Source: an uncultured bacterium
Lineage (GTDB): Bacteria; Bacteroidota; Bacteroidia; Bacteroidales; UBA932
DNA: 64,000 nt
Reading direction: 5' to 3'
NCBI GenBank assembly: GCA_949300025.1
Contig: CASGCS010000005.1
Location: 124,001-188,000 of the forward strand
The position numbers and the translations under genes were made by a program. Below, piece by piece: positions 8,713 through 17,334 of this stretch; position 1 is the first letter of the stretch; each line of letters begins with the position of its first letter. The notes below the pieces were generated by a model. The model made no database searches. It saw only the letters and a list, made by a program, of their open reading frames with translations, and was not told the origin of the DNA.

Positions 8713-9775
8713 CATTTCAGAGCCCGAGGGCGAAGAATACATAGACCAGACAGACGAACTGCTCAGCGAAGATGGAATGTTCGAACATTTCAGATTCAAT
8801 GTAGACAGCGGACAGTCGCTTCTCCGTATCGACAGATACATTACCGAGCACATGGAGAAGACCTCCCGCAACCGCATACAGTTAGCCATAGAGGCAGGCT
8901 ATGTAAAGGTTAACGGAAGCCCCACGAAAGCCAACTACAGGGTAAAGCCCAACGACATAATCACAATCCATCTCCCATACCGCAAACGGAGCATGGAGAT
9001 TATACCTGAAGAGATTCCGCTCGATATAACATACGAAGACAACGACCTTCTTGTAATAAACAAGCCCGCGGGCCTGGTAGTGCATCCCGGCCACGGACAT
9101 ATCCACGGCACACTTGTCAATGCGCTTGCATATTATCTGGACAAAGAATCCGGAAGCGACGAACGTATGGGAATGCTGGTCCACCGCATAGACAAGGATA
9201 CGTCGGGGCTGCTTGTGGTAGCCAAGAACGACATTGCGCAACTTCACCTTGCAAAGCAGTTTTTCAACCACACCATAGAACGCAAGTATGTAGCGATAGT
9301 GTGGGGCAACATAGCGGAAGACGAGGGGACCGTTACCGGAAACATTGCGCGGGACCCGGGCGACAGGTTGCGTTTCAAGGTATTTCCCGAAGGGGATACA
9401 GGAAAACATGCCGTCACCCACTATCGCGTCCTGGAACGGTTCGGATATGTAACAATGGTGGAATGCAGGCTCGAGACGGGAAGGACTCACCAGATTCGCG
9501 TACACATGAACTACATAGGCCATCCCCTGTTCAACGACGAACGCTATGGAGGAGACCGCATTCTAAAAGGCACCCTCTATTCAAAATACAAACAGTTCAT
9601 AGACAATTGCTTTAAAATACTGCCCCGACAGGCGCTTCACGCCAGAACGCTTGGATTCATACACCCTATATCGGGCGAACATCTCTTTTTTGAGGCGCCC
9701 CTGCCCGAAGATATGAAAGCCCTGGCCGACAAATGGCGCAAATACGCCAACAGCCACGAATTGGAAGAAGAATAG
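8678..9775 (+). CDS. RluD-family rRNA pseudouridine synthase
   Basis: Converts uridines to pseudouridine in 23S rRNA helices. An S4 RNA-binding domain (LLRIDRYITEHM to ITIHLP) precedes the catalytic domain with the signature LVHRIDKDTSGLLVVAK, whose Asp in HRID is the nucleophile, and the RTHQIRVH motif. The gene overlaps the PASTA gene by 35 bases if it starts at the TTG at 8678, giving 365 residues. The acidic stretch before the S4 domain resembles Bacteroidetes homologues, which supports an upstream start. The first in-frame ATG is at 8777 and would give 332 residues. Confidence 0.88.
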   Translation: MKFRKRVEKNFNISEPEGEEYIDQTDELLSEDGMFEHFRFNVDSGQSLLRIDRYITEHMEKTSRNRIQLAIEAGYVKVNGSPTKANYRVKPNDIITIHLPYRKRSMEIIPEEIPLDITYEDNDLLVINKPAGLVVHPGHGHIHGTLVNALAYYLDKESGSDERMGMLVHRIDKDTSGLLVVAKNDIAQLHLAKQFFNHTIERKYVAIVWGNIAEDEGTVTGNIARDPGDRLRFKVFPEGDTGKHAVTHYRVLERFGYVTMVECRLETGRTHQIRVHMNYIGHPLFNDERYGGDRILKGTLYSKYKQFIDNCFKILPRQALHARTLGFIHPISGEHLFFEAPLPEDMKALADKWRKYANSHELEEE

Positions 9776-9784
9776 CGGCCCTAG

Positions 9785-12613
9785 CTACCTTCTTGGAGGG
9801 GGAGGGCCGGGACGGCCGCCGCCGGGACGCGGACCCATCATCTTACCGCCGCCGAAGTTTCCGAATCTCCATACCACAGAGAACATCATATACTGTCCCA
9901 GAGTATTGTTTTCCAAATCTTCTATATAGTTGTCGGTTGTGGTCCGAGAAGAGTTCTGGCTGTCTTTCAATATGTCGTAAATCTTGGCCTTGAGTGTAAG
10001 TTTGTCCTTGAACATGTTTTTGGAGAGTTCCGCATTCCATACGGTGGAGGATTCTCCGTAACCGTCGCTGTAACCTATATAGAAAGTATGCGAGATGTCT
10101 GAAGTTATATTGAAACCTGCAGGCAGTGAGGCATTGACAGAACCGCTTACAGAATTGGTCCATGTATCCACGCCGCTCATGCTCTGTATAGAGTACCATG
10201 TATTGTTATAGCGCATTGTACCGAACAGCCTGAACTCGAACATATCGTCTCTATATGTAAATCCAAGGTTTTCAGAAACGGAAAATGTCTTGTTTATATT
10301 CTTTACATAAGAATCCTCGAGCGCCACATCCTCTCCTGCGCTTACATAACTTATTCCGTTGCCGAACCTGATGTTTGTAAAGTTCATTATGGAGAACTTC
10401 GACTTGGCAATCTTGGAATTGAACAGGATTCTGCCGGTAAGGGAGTAGACTCCTGTACCGTCGTTGTAAGGCTGGGTATATTGCACGCCGTTTTCGTCGT
10501 ACCAGCTTCTGTTAACTATCTTGTCTGTAGTGTACGACCCGTTGAGCATAGCGCTGAACCAACTGTAGTTCTTTGGATTGCTCACCCTGTACTCCGCTCT
10601 AAGGTTATGCGAGAATTCAGGATTCAGATCCATGTTTCCCATTGTAATCTTCAGAGGGTCTGAATTGTCTGGGATAGGCATCAACTGGTTTATGGAAGGC
10701 TGCGACGTCCTGCCCCTGTATCTTATTCTCAGAAACTTCTGGTCTGAAAATCTATAATCTATCCTTGCCGAAGGAGCGAAGTTCAGGACGCTGTACGATG
10801 TATCCCTTGCCAGTCCCATGCTCTTTGTAGTTGAAGGCTGCATGGAGACTCCTAGCGTTATGTTGTACTTCTGCTCCTGCTTCATGAAGTTCAACTCAGC
10901 CTGCTGGGTTATGAAGGTATTTTCATAATGGCTTGAGTATTCCTCATCTATGCTGTCATACTCGCCGCCAGCGCCCTTGTTATAAGTATCCTTGTCTGAA
11001 TCTGTATTCCTGTAGCTGTACCTGTACGCACCCTCTACAAAGAAGTTCTTTCCCAGCGGTTCCGTGTAGGAAAAGCGTCCGCCCAGAGTGTAACTCTTTT
11101 CGTTCTGGGTGTAGAACTGGTCCACTATTTCGCTTCCAGACTCCACGTTATCTTCGAAATAATCGGTTTCCGAATAATTGTAGCCGTCGAGTTCATTGTT
11201 GGAGATGTTGTAGTCGAGCCTGAGGGAAAGCGTTCTGCCCGGCTTGCCCAAACGCTGGCGCAAGAGGAACATGCCTCTGAAACGCTCCGCATCGTTGTTG
11301 CCCCAGGACTCGCTAAGTCCGGAGTTGGTATTCTGGTCTCCGGTCATGGTGGCGAACTCGTTTACATTGCTGAAACTTCCTCCGGTAAAATCGAACGTAG
11401 GGCGGAATATGACAGAGGTATTCTCGGTAATATTGTACTCCATCTCCAGCCCCACCCTGTGGCCGTCTGTATTTGTAACGTCGCGTGTCGTTTCACTGTT
11501 GTAGAGCGAAGAGGAGCCGCCGCCCAGTATGGTCTCGCGGTTACGTCTCTCCTCGACCGTATTTTCAGAACCGCTGTAGAGATAGTTGCCGGAAAGTTCC
11601 AGCCTGTCGTCCTTGAGGGTTGTATTTGCATTTACGCCCCCCATATATGATTCCAGGATTCCGCCTCCGCCAAACCTTATGCGTCCCACGCGCAGGTTGC
11701 CCATCATCGAGCCGGCTATATCCATAAAGCCGCGGTTGTTGGTATTGTTGGCATTGCCTATAAGGCTTATCTGCGAATTTTCGGTAAACTTGCCAATCAT
11801 GCCTCCCGCCTGATAACGCTCTTTTGTACCGTAGCCTCCGGTAAGGTTTCCAAACCAGCCGTTCATCATACCTTTCTTTACACTCAGGTCTATGACAGTC
11901 TCTTCTTCACCGTCATCGATACCTGTAAAACGGGCCTGGTCAGACTTGCGCTCCACTACCCTCACCTTGTCTACGATTTTTGCCGGAATGTTCTTGGTTG
12001 CCAGCTGCGGATCGTCGAGAAAGAAGGTCTTCCCGTCTATCATGATTTTGTTTACAGTCTCTCCGTTCGCAGTGATGTTCCCCTCTGCATCTATCTCGAT
12101 TCCCGGCAGTTTCTTGAGAAGTTCCTCCAATACGTCGGAATCGTTGACCTTTACCGACGCCGCCGTATATTCAATGGTATCTTTCTTCACGGTCATCTGG
12201 TTGGCTATGCCTATTACCGTTGCCGCCTCCAGCATGTTTATATCTTCCTGCAGGTAGAGCGTGCCCATGTCGTTCGCCCCCCTCTTGACATCCACCGTCC
12301 AGCTTTTTGGCTTATATCCCATATATTCTACGGTGACAGTCGCCCTTCCGACTCCCATGTTCTGGATGGTGACAACACCGGACTCGTCGCTCATACCATA
12401 TTTCTTGCTTGTTCCGCCCACATAGGAGGCCACCACCGAGGCATACTCGAGCGGAGTCTTTGCCAGACTGTCGAGAAGCTTCAATTTGAGATAGGTGCCC
12501 GAAGGCTGGGATACCGAAGAGGCCGAAGCCTGCGCCATGGCGCCATAATTTACTGAAAACAAAGATATTAGAAATAATATAACAAAACAGTATGTTCTGC
12601 GCTTCATTACCAT
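9785..12613 (-). CDS. Outer-membrane beta-barrel protein with carboxypeptidase-like domain
   Basis: A 942-residue outer-membrane protein. Signal peptide at residues 1-28 ending AMAQA; then a carboxypeptidase-regulatory-like beta-sandwich (about 38-115, LKLLDSLAKTPLEYASVVAS), a plug-like region (about 130-215, with VLEELLKKLPGIEIDAEGNI) and a long barrel of alternating strands to about residue 915. This order matches the OMP_b-brl_3 class related to TonB-dependent receptors. The tail is Gly/Pro-rich (GGGRPGPPPPRR), which is unusual for a barrel. A second ATG at 12607 is an equally good start. The substrate is unknown; there is no SusD-like partner. It is convergent with rluD, 9 bases apart. 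Confidence 0.82.
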   Translation of the reverse strand: MVMKRRTYCFVILFLISLFSVNYGAMAQASASSVSQPSGTYLKLKLLDSLAKTPLEYASVVASYVGGTSKKYGMSDESGVVTIQNMGVGRATVTVEYMGYKPKSWTVDVKRGANDMGTLYLQEDINMLEAATVIGIANQMTVKKDTIEYTAASVKVNDSDVLEELLKKLPGIEIDAEGNITANGETVNKIMIDGKTFFLDDPQLATKNIPAKIVDKVRVVERKSDQARFTGIDDGEEETVIDLSVKKGMMNGWFGNLTGGYGTKERYQAGGMIGKFTENSQISLIGNANNTNNRGFMDIAGSMMGNLRVGRIRFGGGGILESYMGGVNANTTLKDDRLELSGNYLYSGSENTVEERRNRETILGGGSSSLYNSETTRDVTNTDGHRVGLEMEYNITENTSVIFRPTFDFTGGSFSNVNEFATMTGDQNTNSGLSESWGNNDAERFRGMFLLRQRLGKPGRTLSLRLDYNISNNELDGYNYSETDYFEDNVESGSEIVDQFYTQNEKSYTLGGRFSYTEPLGKNFFVEGAYRYSYRNTDSDKDTYNKGAGGEYDSIDEEYSSHYENTFITQQAELNFMKQEQKYNITLGVSMQPSTTKSMGLARDTSYSVLNFAPSARIDYRFSDQKFLRIRYRGRTSQPSINQLMPIPDNSDPLKITMGNMDLNPEFSHNLRAEYRVSNPKNYSWFSAMLNGSYTTDKIVNRSWYDENGVQYTQPYNDGTGVYSLTGRILFNSKIAKSKFSIMNFTNIRFGNGISYVSAGEDVALEDSYVKNINKTFSVSENLGFTYRDDMFEFRLFGTMRYNNTWYSIQSMSGVDTWTNSVSGSVNASLPAGFNITSDISHTFYIGYSDGYGESSTVWNAELSKNMFKDKLTLKAKIYDILKDSQNSSRTTTDNYIEDLENNTLGQYMMFSVVWRFGNFGGGKMMGPRPGGGRPGPPPPRR

Positions 12614-12679
12614 TATTTTTTGTCGAAACTTTATACAGCAATTAGACTCGGTTTTCCCGTAAAAGTCAAGTCCGGAAAA

Positions 12680-13237
12680 CTATTTTTTTATCTTTTCAGG
12701 ATGGGTTTTCACGAACTCGCTCCAACTGCACTTTTTTGTCTTGTGGGTCAATGGCGACATCTGGCTGAAATAATGGCACATGGCTATTGCAAGGGCATCT
12801 GTGGCATCGAGATGCTCCTGCGGGCAGTCTATGTGCAGCAGGCTCTGCACCATTGCCGCCACCTGTTCCTTGGAAGCCTCTCCCCTGCCGGTAATGGCCA
12901 TCTTTACACTTCTTGGCGGATATTCGAATACGGGTATGCCATGCGAGAGTGCAGCCGAAATAGCCATGCCTTGAGCCCGTCCGAGTTTGAGCATGACCTG
13001 GGCGTTCTTTCCGTAAAAAGGAGACTCTATAGCAAGTTCATCCGGAAGGTACTTCTCCATGATTGCAGAGACTTCAGACAATATTCGTCTCAGGGCCGAA
13101 AAATGGTCCTTTTCGTTTTTCAGATTCACCACGCCCATCTCCACGAACTCGGCTTTGGAGCCAGACAAACGAATGACCCCAAAGCCCAGAATCCGGGTTC
13201 CGGGGTCAATCCCCAATATTATCTTCTCATTTTCCAC
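12680..13237 (-). CDS. ruvC: Holliday junction resolvase RuvC
   Basis: A 185-residue endonuclease that cuts four-way junctions during recombination. The acidic residues of the RNase H-like fold are visible: Asp11 in LGIDPGTRILGFG, Glu in LAIESPFYGKNAQ, and the C-terminal pair in HLDATDALAIAMCH. The segment GRAQGMAISAA is typical of the family. It lies 25 bases after the serS stop on the same strand. No ruvA or ruvB is nearby, as is usual in this phylum. Confidence 0.95.
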   Translation of the reverse strand: MENEKIILGIDPGTRILGFGVIRLSGSKAEFVEMGVVNLKNEKDHFSALRRILSEVSAIMEKYLPDELAIESPFYGKNAQVMLKLGRAQGMAISAALSHGIPVFEYPPRSVKMAITGRGEASKEQVAAMVQSLLHIDCPQEHLDATDALAIAMCHYFSQMSPLTHKTKKCSWSEFVKTHPEKIKK

Positions 13238-13262
13238 GCCTCTATGCCTGTGAAATGAAGAA

Positions 13263-14537
13263 TCAGTCTATATATGAGAAACCTGCATACTCGGCAAGAG
13301 CCTTGGGCAGACGAATCTTGCCGTCTGCGGTCTGGTTGTTCTCTATAAGCGCGGCCAGAATACGGGGCAACGCCAAAGAACTGCCGTTCAGGGTGTGGGC
13401 GAGCTGCGGTTTTCCGTTCTCATCCCTGTATCTGAGTTTCATCCTATTGGCCTGGAAAGATTCGAAGTTTGAAACCGAACTTACTTCCAGCCATCTCTTC
13501 TGTGCTGCGGAGAAGACCTCGAAATCATATGTTATTGCAGAAGTGAAGCTCATGTCGCCGCCGCAAAGCCTTACGATTCTGTAAGGAAGTTCCAACTCCT
13601 GCACAAGGCTCTCCACATGCTTGACCATTCCCTCCAGCGCGTTGTAGGAGTTTTCCGGGAGAGAGAGCTGCACTATCTCAACCTTGTCGAACTGATGCAG
13701 TCTGTTCAGCCCCCTTACATCCTTGCCGTACGAACCGGCCTCCCTTCTGAAGCACTGTGTATAGGCCGTCATCTTTATGGGGAAGTCCTCCCTGTTCAGT
13801 ATGGTATCTCTGTAAATGTTCGTAACAGGCACCTCCGCCGTGGGAATCAGATAAAAATCATCGAGATTTACATGATACATCTGCTCGCTTTTGTCTGGCA
13901 GCTGCCCTGTTGCATAGGCCGACATCTGGTTTACAACCAGCGGTGGCTGGATCTCAAGATAACCGGCCTTTGTGTTTCTGTCGAGGAAAAATGAAATCAA
14001 CGCCCTCTGGATTCTCGCACCCTTTCCCTTATAGACAGGGAATCCTGCGCCGGTAAGCTTTACGCCCAGGTCGAAATCTATTATGTCCAAATCTTTTGCC
14101 AACTCCCAGTGAGGTTTTGCATTCTCAGGCAACTGAGGAGTCTCACCGCCCTGACGTACCACTACATTGTCTTCCGACGATTTTCCCAGCGGAACCTCGG
14201 GCGCAGGGATATTCGGCAGCAGAACGAGACGCTCCAGCATCTTGCCGTTCTCCTCCTCCATAAGTTTTTCAAGTTCAGAAGAGCGTCCTTTCAACTTGGC
14301 AACCTGTGCCTTGACCTCTTCCGCCTGCTCCTTCTTGCCCTCCTTCATGAGTGCGCCAATCTCCTTGGCCTTTTTGTTCTGCTCAGCAAGAACATTGTCA
14401 AGCTGCGTCTGATGCTCGCGCCTGAGAGAGTCGTATCTCAATACATCGTCTACAATCTCCTTTGCATCAAAGTTCTTTACAGAGAGTCTTTCTATTACAA
14501 AATCGGGATTTTCCCTCAATAATTTTAATGTCAGCAT
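13263..14537 (-). CDS. serS: Seryl-tRNA synthetase
   Basis: A 424-residue class II synthetase charging tRNA-Ser. The N-terminal arm is a long coiled coil (about residues 28-105, rich in Glu/Lys/Gln). Motif 2 is FRREAGSYGKDVRGLNRLHQ and motif 3 is GSSLALPRILAALIEN. I start at the ATG at 14537 (MLTLKLLRENP), which matches the conserved N-terminus; the reading frame is open a further 22 codons upstream, but that stretch is hydrophobic and unlike the family. It is separated from rpmA by a terminator, so it probably has its own promoter, which I could not identify. Confidence 0.96.
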   Translation of the reverse strand: MLTLKLLRENPDFVIERLSVKNFDAKEIVDDVLRYDSLRREHQTQLDNVLAEQNKKAKEIGALMKEGKKEQAEEVKAQVAKLKGRSSELEKLMEEENGKMLERLVLLPNIPAPEVPLGKSSEDNVVVRQGGETPQLPENAKPHWELAKDLDIIDFDLGVKLTGAGFPVYKGKGARIQRALISFFLDRNTKAGYLEIQPPLVVNQMSAYATGQLPDKSEQMYHVNLDDFYLIPTAEVPVTNIYRDTILNREDFPIKMTAYTQCFRREAGSYGKDVRGLNRLHQFDKVEIVQLSLPENSYNALEGMVKHVESLVQELELPYRIVRLCGGDMSFTSAITYDFEVFSAAQKRWLEVSSVSNFESFQANRMKLRYRDENGKPQLAHTLNGSSLALPRILAALIENNQTADGKIRLPKALAEYAGFSYID

Positions 14538-14580
14538 ATATATTGTTGTTACTTCCGTTACGGTTACTGTAATGAGTGCC

Positions 14581-14617
14581 AAATAAAAGAGGAGCACCCG
14601 CAAAGGGTTGCTCCTCT
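14581..14617 (-). terminator. Rho-independent terminator after rplU-rpmA
   Basis: A perfect 9-bp stem AGAGGAGCA/TGCTCCTCT (14588-14596 and 14609-14617) is followed on the minus strand by TTTTATTT. It lies 32 bases beyond the rpmA stop. Confidence 0.75.
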
Positions 14618-14648
14618 ATTCTGCATAGTATTGCTTCCCTCGATTATC

Positions 14649-14918
14649 TTAGTTGTTAAGATTCTCAAAAGGAATAATCGAGACATAAGACTTGCTCTCC
14701 GCCTTTTTGGTAAATTTTACCACTCCGTCTACCAAAGCGAAAAGAGTATGATCTTTACCCATTCCTACATTAAGACCCGGATAGTGAACGGTTCCCCTTT
14801 GGCGAACCAGGATGTTTCCGGCTTTGGCGTTCTGTCCACCGAACAGTTTTACGCCCAATCTTTTACTTTGTGATTCACGGCCGTTCTTTGAACTGCCGAC
14901 ACCTTTTTTATGAGCCAT
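14649..14918 (-). CDS. rpmA: 50S ribosomal protein L27
   Basis: An 89-residue ribosomal protein of the large subunit, near the peptidyl transferase centre. The N-terminus [20 protein letters not shown] and the segment [17 protein letters not shown] are diagnostic. It starts 19 bases after the rplU stop in the usual rplU-rpmA order and ends before a terminator. There is no N-terminal extension of the kind cleaved in Firmicutes. Confidence 0.97.
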   Translation of the reverse strand: MAHKKGVGSSKNGRESQSKRLGVKLFGGQNAKAGNILVRQRGTVHYPGLNVGMGKDHTLFALVDGVVKFTKKAESKSYVSIIPFENLNN

Positions 14919-14937
14919 AATCTTTCCTTTTTACCAA

Positions 14938-15246
14938 TTAAGCGATTGATTCAATCTGAATTTGTGTTAAATACTGACGGTGACCGTTCTTCTTCTGATA
15001 GCCTTTGCGGCGTTTCTTCTTGAAGACGATAACCTTGTTTCCTTTAAGGTGCTCCAATACGGTTGCCTTTACGGCAGCACCCTCTACATAGGGAGAACCA
15101 AGTTTTACCGCACCGTCGTTGTCTGTCAAAAGCACCTTGTCAAATGTAACAGAGGCTCCGGCTTCATCCTTGAGGCGGTGTACATAAATCTTCCTCCCTG
15201 CCTCTACCTTGAACTGTTGACCTGCAATATCTACAATTGCGTACAT
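14938..15246 (-). CDS. rplU: 50S ribosomal protein L21
   Basis: A 102-residue large-subunit protein. The start [17 protein letters not shown] and the basic segment [17 protein letters not shown] are characteristic; the ATG at 15246 is used because it gives the conserved N-terminus, although the frame is open 10 codons further upstream. First gene of the rplU-rpmA operon. The leader of about 90 bases contains a short AGCAA/TTGCT hairpin. Confidence 0.97.
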   Translation of the reverse strand: MYAIVDIAGQQFKVEAGRKIYVHRLKDEAGASVTFDKVLLTDNDGAVKLGSPYVEGAAVKATVLEHLKGNKVIVFKKKRRKGYQKKNGHRQYLTQIQIESIA

Positions 15247-15342
15247 AAAATTTTTGTTTAAAATTTTTGGCAGCAAGCGGTTGCTTCACTTAAACAACTC
15301 TTATTCAATAGCTTGACAACCTTTTCACTATTTTTCGGACTA

Positions 15343-15373
15343 CAAAAGTAGCATATTTTATCATTTTGACAAA
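15343..15373 (-). promoter_or_regulatory. Promoter of rplU-rpmA
   Basis: On the minus strand, TTTG (15373-15370), a 19-base spacer and TACTTTTG (15350-15343). This is a full match to the Bacteroidetes -33/-7 consensus. Confidence 0.72.
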
Positions 15374-15460
15374 ACTTTATTCGAGAAAATATGCAACGGA
15401 GCGCCCGCAATATCATAAAACTTTTTTGTTACATGAGGTGATTGTGTGGCCGAAATATCT

Positions 15461-15468
15461 TAATTTTG
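15461..15468 (+). promoter_or_regulatory. -7 box directly before the ATPase gene
   Basis: TAATTTTG ends 5 bases before the ATG at 15474. If used, the transcript would be leaderless or nearly so. Confidence 0.45.
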
Positions 15469-15473
15469 CACTT

Positions 15474-16607
15474 ATGGACTCACCTTTCAAATATTACGAC
15501 TACGTAACCGGCCCGCACTTTATAGGTAGGGAGAAGCAGGTAAACGAGTTCTGCGAACTTATCTTGCAGAAGAAGAACATACTCATATACGGACAGGCCC
15601 GCACAGGAAAGAAATCAATTGTATACAATTCGTTCAAGGAGCTTGAAAAACGGGGATACAGGTACATTCCCATAAAGATGAACCTTTTCAACATAAGGTG
15701 TATAGAGGCCTTCATGATGCGCTATACCAACAACATAGTCGGCAAGTTTGCCTCATCGGGCATGGAATGGTCCGACTTTCTGCTCCGGTACATGCCGCTG
15801 GCACCCTACAACGTAAAGGAGGAGCCCGGCAGAAAGCCACGGTTCGTATACAATTCAAAGGAGATGCTCACAGATGCCCAGATAAGGGAGCTTCTCAACC
15901 TTCCCGAGAGGATTGCAGAGGAGGCCGGCTGCCACATAGTGCTCTATTTTGAACAGTTCCAGGACATCACCCTTTTTGACGACTCAGACAGGATTTTCTC
16001 TCTCTTTGAAAAGGAGTGGAAAAACCACGGCCACGTTTCGTATGTAGTTACGGGGGAGCGCAAAAACGCCATGGATGAAATATTCGAGGTAAAGAAATAT
16101 TTCTACAACCTGGTTGAAAAAATAGAGATTGTCCCGATAGATAGAAAGGTCTTCATCGATTACATAATCAAGGGATTCCTCAAAGGGGGAAAGGTCATCA
16201 GGCCCAACCAGGCAGGCTACATATACGACACGGTGGAGGGAGATCCGTGGTATGCACAGCATCTGGCATCGATATGCTATGAAATGACTATGGGCTATCT
16301 TGAGGACAAAACCATAGAGGCTGCGCTCAGAAACCTTATAAACCTGCACGATTTCTCGTTCCACACAGTAGCATTCGGGCTGAGCAAGCATCAGCTGCGC
16401 TTTATAAAGGCCATACTGGACGGAGTAAAGAGATTCAGTTCCGCCGACATTCTCGACAGGTTCAAGCTCAACTCTTCGGCCAATGTAAACAGGCTCAAGG
16501 AGGCTCTCCAGAAAAAGGAGATCATAACCTTCAACGGCAAAAAGGAAGTGGTGATAATGGACCCGCTCCTTAAACACTGGTTTATAAAGTATTTTTTTGT
16601 AAAGTGA
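15474..16607 (+). CDS. ATPase_2-type AAA protein with unusual P-loop
   Basis: A 377-residue predicted cytoplasmic ATPase of the archaeal-type ATPase_2 group, with N-terminal SPFKYYDYVTGPHFIGRE resembling the NPFxYG...F..R start of that family. The P-loop reads YGQARTGKKSIV: a Lys occupies the Thr/Ser site that normally binds magnesium after GK. The Walker B strand IVLYFEQFQD also departs from the usual DE pair. A winged-helix-like domain follows (about residues 290-377, QLRFIKAILDGV...FNGKKEVVIMDPLL). Function unknown; possibly a degenerate or regulatory ATPase. The upstream in-frame ATG at 15366 is less likely because it would swallow the promoter. Confidence 0.75.
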   Translation: MDSPFKYYDYVTGPHFIGREKQVNEFCELILQKKNILIYGQARTGKKSIVYNSFKELEKRGYRYIPIKMNLFNIRCIEAFMMRYTNNIVGKFASSGMEWSDFLLRYMPLAPYNVKEEPGRKPRFVYNSKEMLTDAQIRELLNLPERIAEEAGCHIVLYFEQFQDITLFDDSDRIFSLFEKEWKNHGHVSYVVTGERKNAMDEIFEVKKYFYNLVEKIEIVPIDRKVFIDYIIKGFLKGGKVIRPNQAGYIYDTVEGDPWYAQHLASICYEMTMGYLEDKTIEAALRNLINLHDFSFHTVAFGLSKHQLRFIKAILDGVKRFSSADILDRFKLNSSANVNRLKEALQKKEIITFNGKKEVVIMDPLLKHWFIKYFFVK

Positions 16608-16624
16608 ACTAAATAACCTTTGTC

Positions 16625-17311
16625 ATGAAAAAGATTGTAGTATTGAGCGGAGCAGGCGTAAGTGCGGAGAGCGGCCTGCAGACCTTCAGAGACAGCGACG
16701 GTCTCTGGAATGAATACAGAGTTGAAGACGTGGCCTCAATCGAGGGCTGGCACCGAAACAAGGCGCTTGTTCTGGAATTCTACAACATGCGCCGCAGGGA
16801 GCTTGAAAAGGTCATGCCCAACGATGCACACAAAACAATCGCCTCTCTTGAAAAGGATTTCAATGTCTGCGTAGTCACCCAGAATGTAGACAACCTGCAT
16901 GAGAGGGCTGGAAGCAGCCATGTAATCCACCTGCACGGAGAACTCACCAAGGCTTGCGGAGAAAAAGACAAGGAGCATCCGGTAGAAATCGGATACAGAG
17001 ATATAAAACCCGGAGAGAAAGCCTCCGACGGCACCCAGCTCCGCCCTTTCATCGTCTGGTTCGGTGAGGCTGTCCCCATGCTCGAGAGCGCAGCCAGAGA
17101 GGTAAGCAAGGCAGACATACTCATAATCATAGGCACCTCTCTGAACGTATATCCGGCTGCAGGTCTGGTACACTACACAAAGGCTGGGTGCAAAATCTAT
17201 CTCATAGACCCCAAGCCCATGCCGCTAAGCCTGCCCAACTTCACCCAGATAGAAGAAAAGGCCACCAGCGGTATGAAAAAGCTGGCAGCCATTCTTCAGA
17301 AGGAGTCGTGA
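16625..17311 (+). CDS. Sir2-family NAD-dependent protein deacylase
   Basis: A 228-residue sirtuin. The NAD-binding GAGVSAESGLQTFRD is at residues 10-23, TQNVDNLHERAG at 85-96, and the catalytic His104 in HLHGEL. Tyr53 and Arg56 (FYNMRR) match the Tyr-x2-Arg pair that lets SIRT5/CobB-type enzymes accept succinyl and other acidic acyl groups. The two Cys pairs that bind zinc in most sirtuins are missing; only Cys111 is near, a feature I recall as common in Bacteroidetes homologues. It starts 17 bases after the ATPase gene, so the two may be co-transcribed. Confidence 0.92.
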   Translation: MKKIVVLSGAGVSAESGLQTFRDSDGLWNEYRVEDVASIEGWHRNKALVLEFYNMRRRELEKVMPNDAHKTIASLEKDFNVCVVTQNVDNLHERAGSSHVIHLHGELTKACGEKDKEHPVEIGYRDIKPGEKASDGTQLRPFIVWFGEAVPMLESAAREVSKADILIIIGTSLNVYPAAGLVHYTKAGCKIYLIDPKPMPLSLPNFTQIEEKATSGMKKLAAILQKES

Positions 17312-17332
17312 CCGAATCTCGGCACTCCTTCT
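17298..17332. terminator. Bidirectional hairpin between convergent genes
   Basis: A 9-bp perfect stem AGAAGGAGT/ACTCCTTCT (17298-17306 and 17324-17332) with an inner CCGA/TCGG. It overlaps the sirtuin stop codon and lies just beyond the stop of the convergent phosphoesterase gene. No long T run on either side, so efficiency is uncertain. Confidence 0.5.
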
Positions 17333-17334
17333 AA

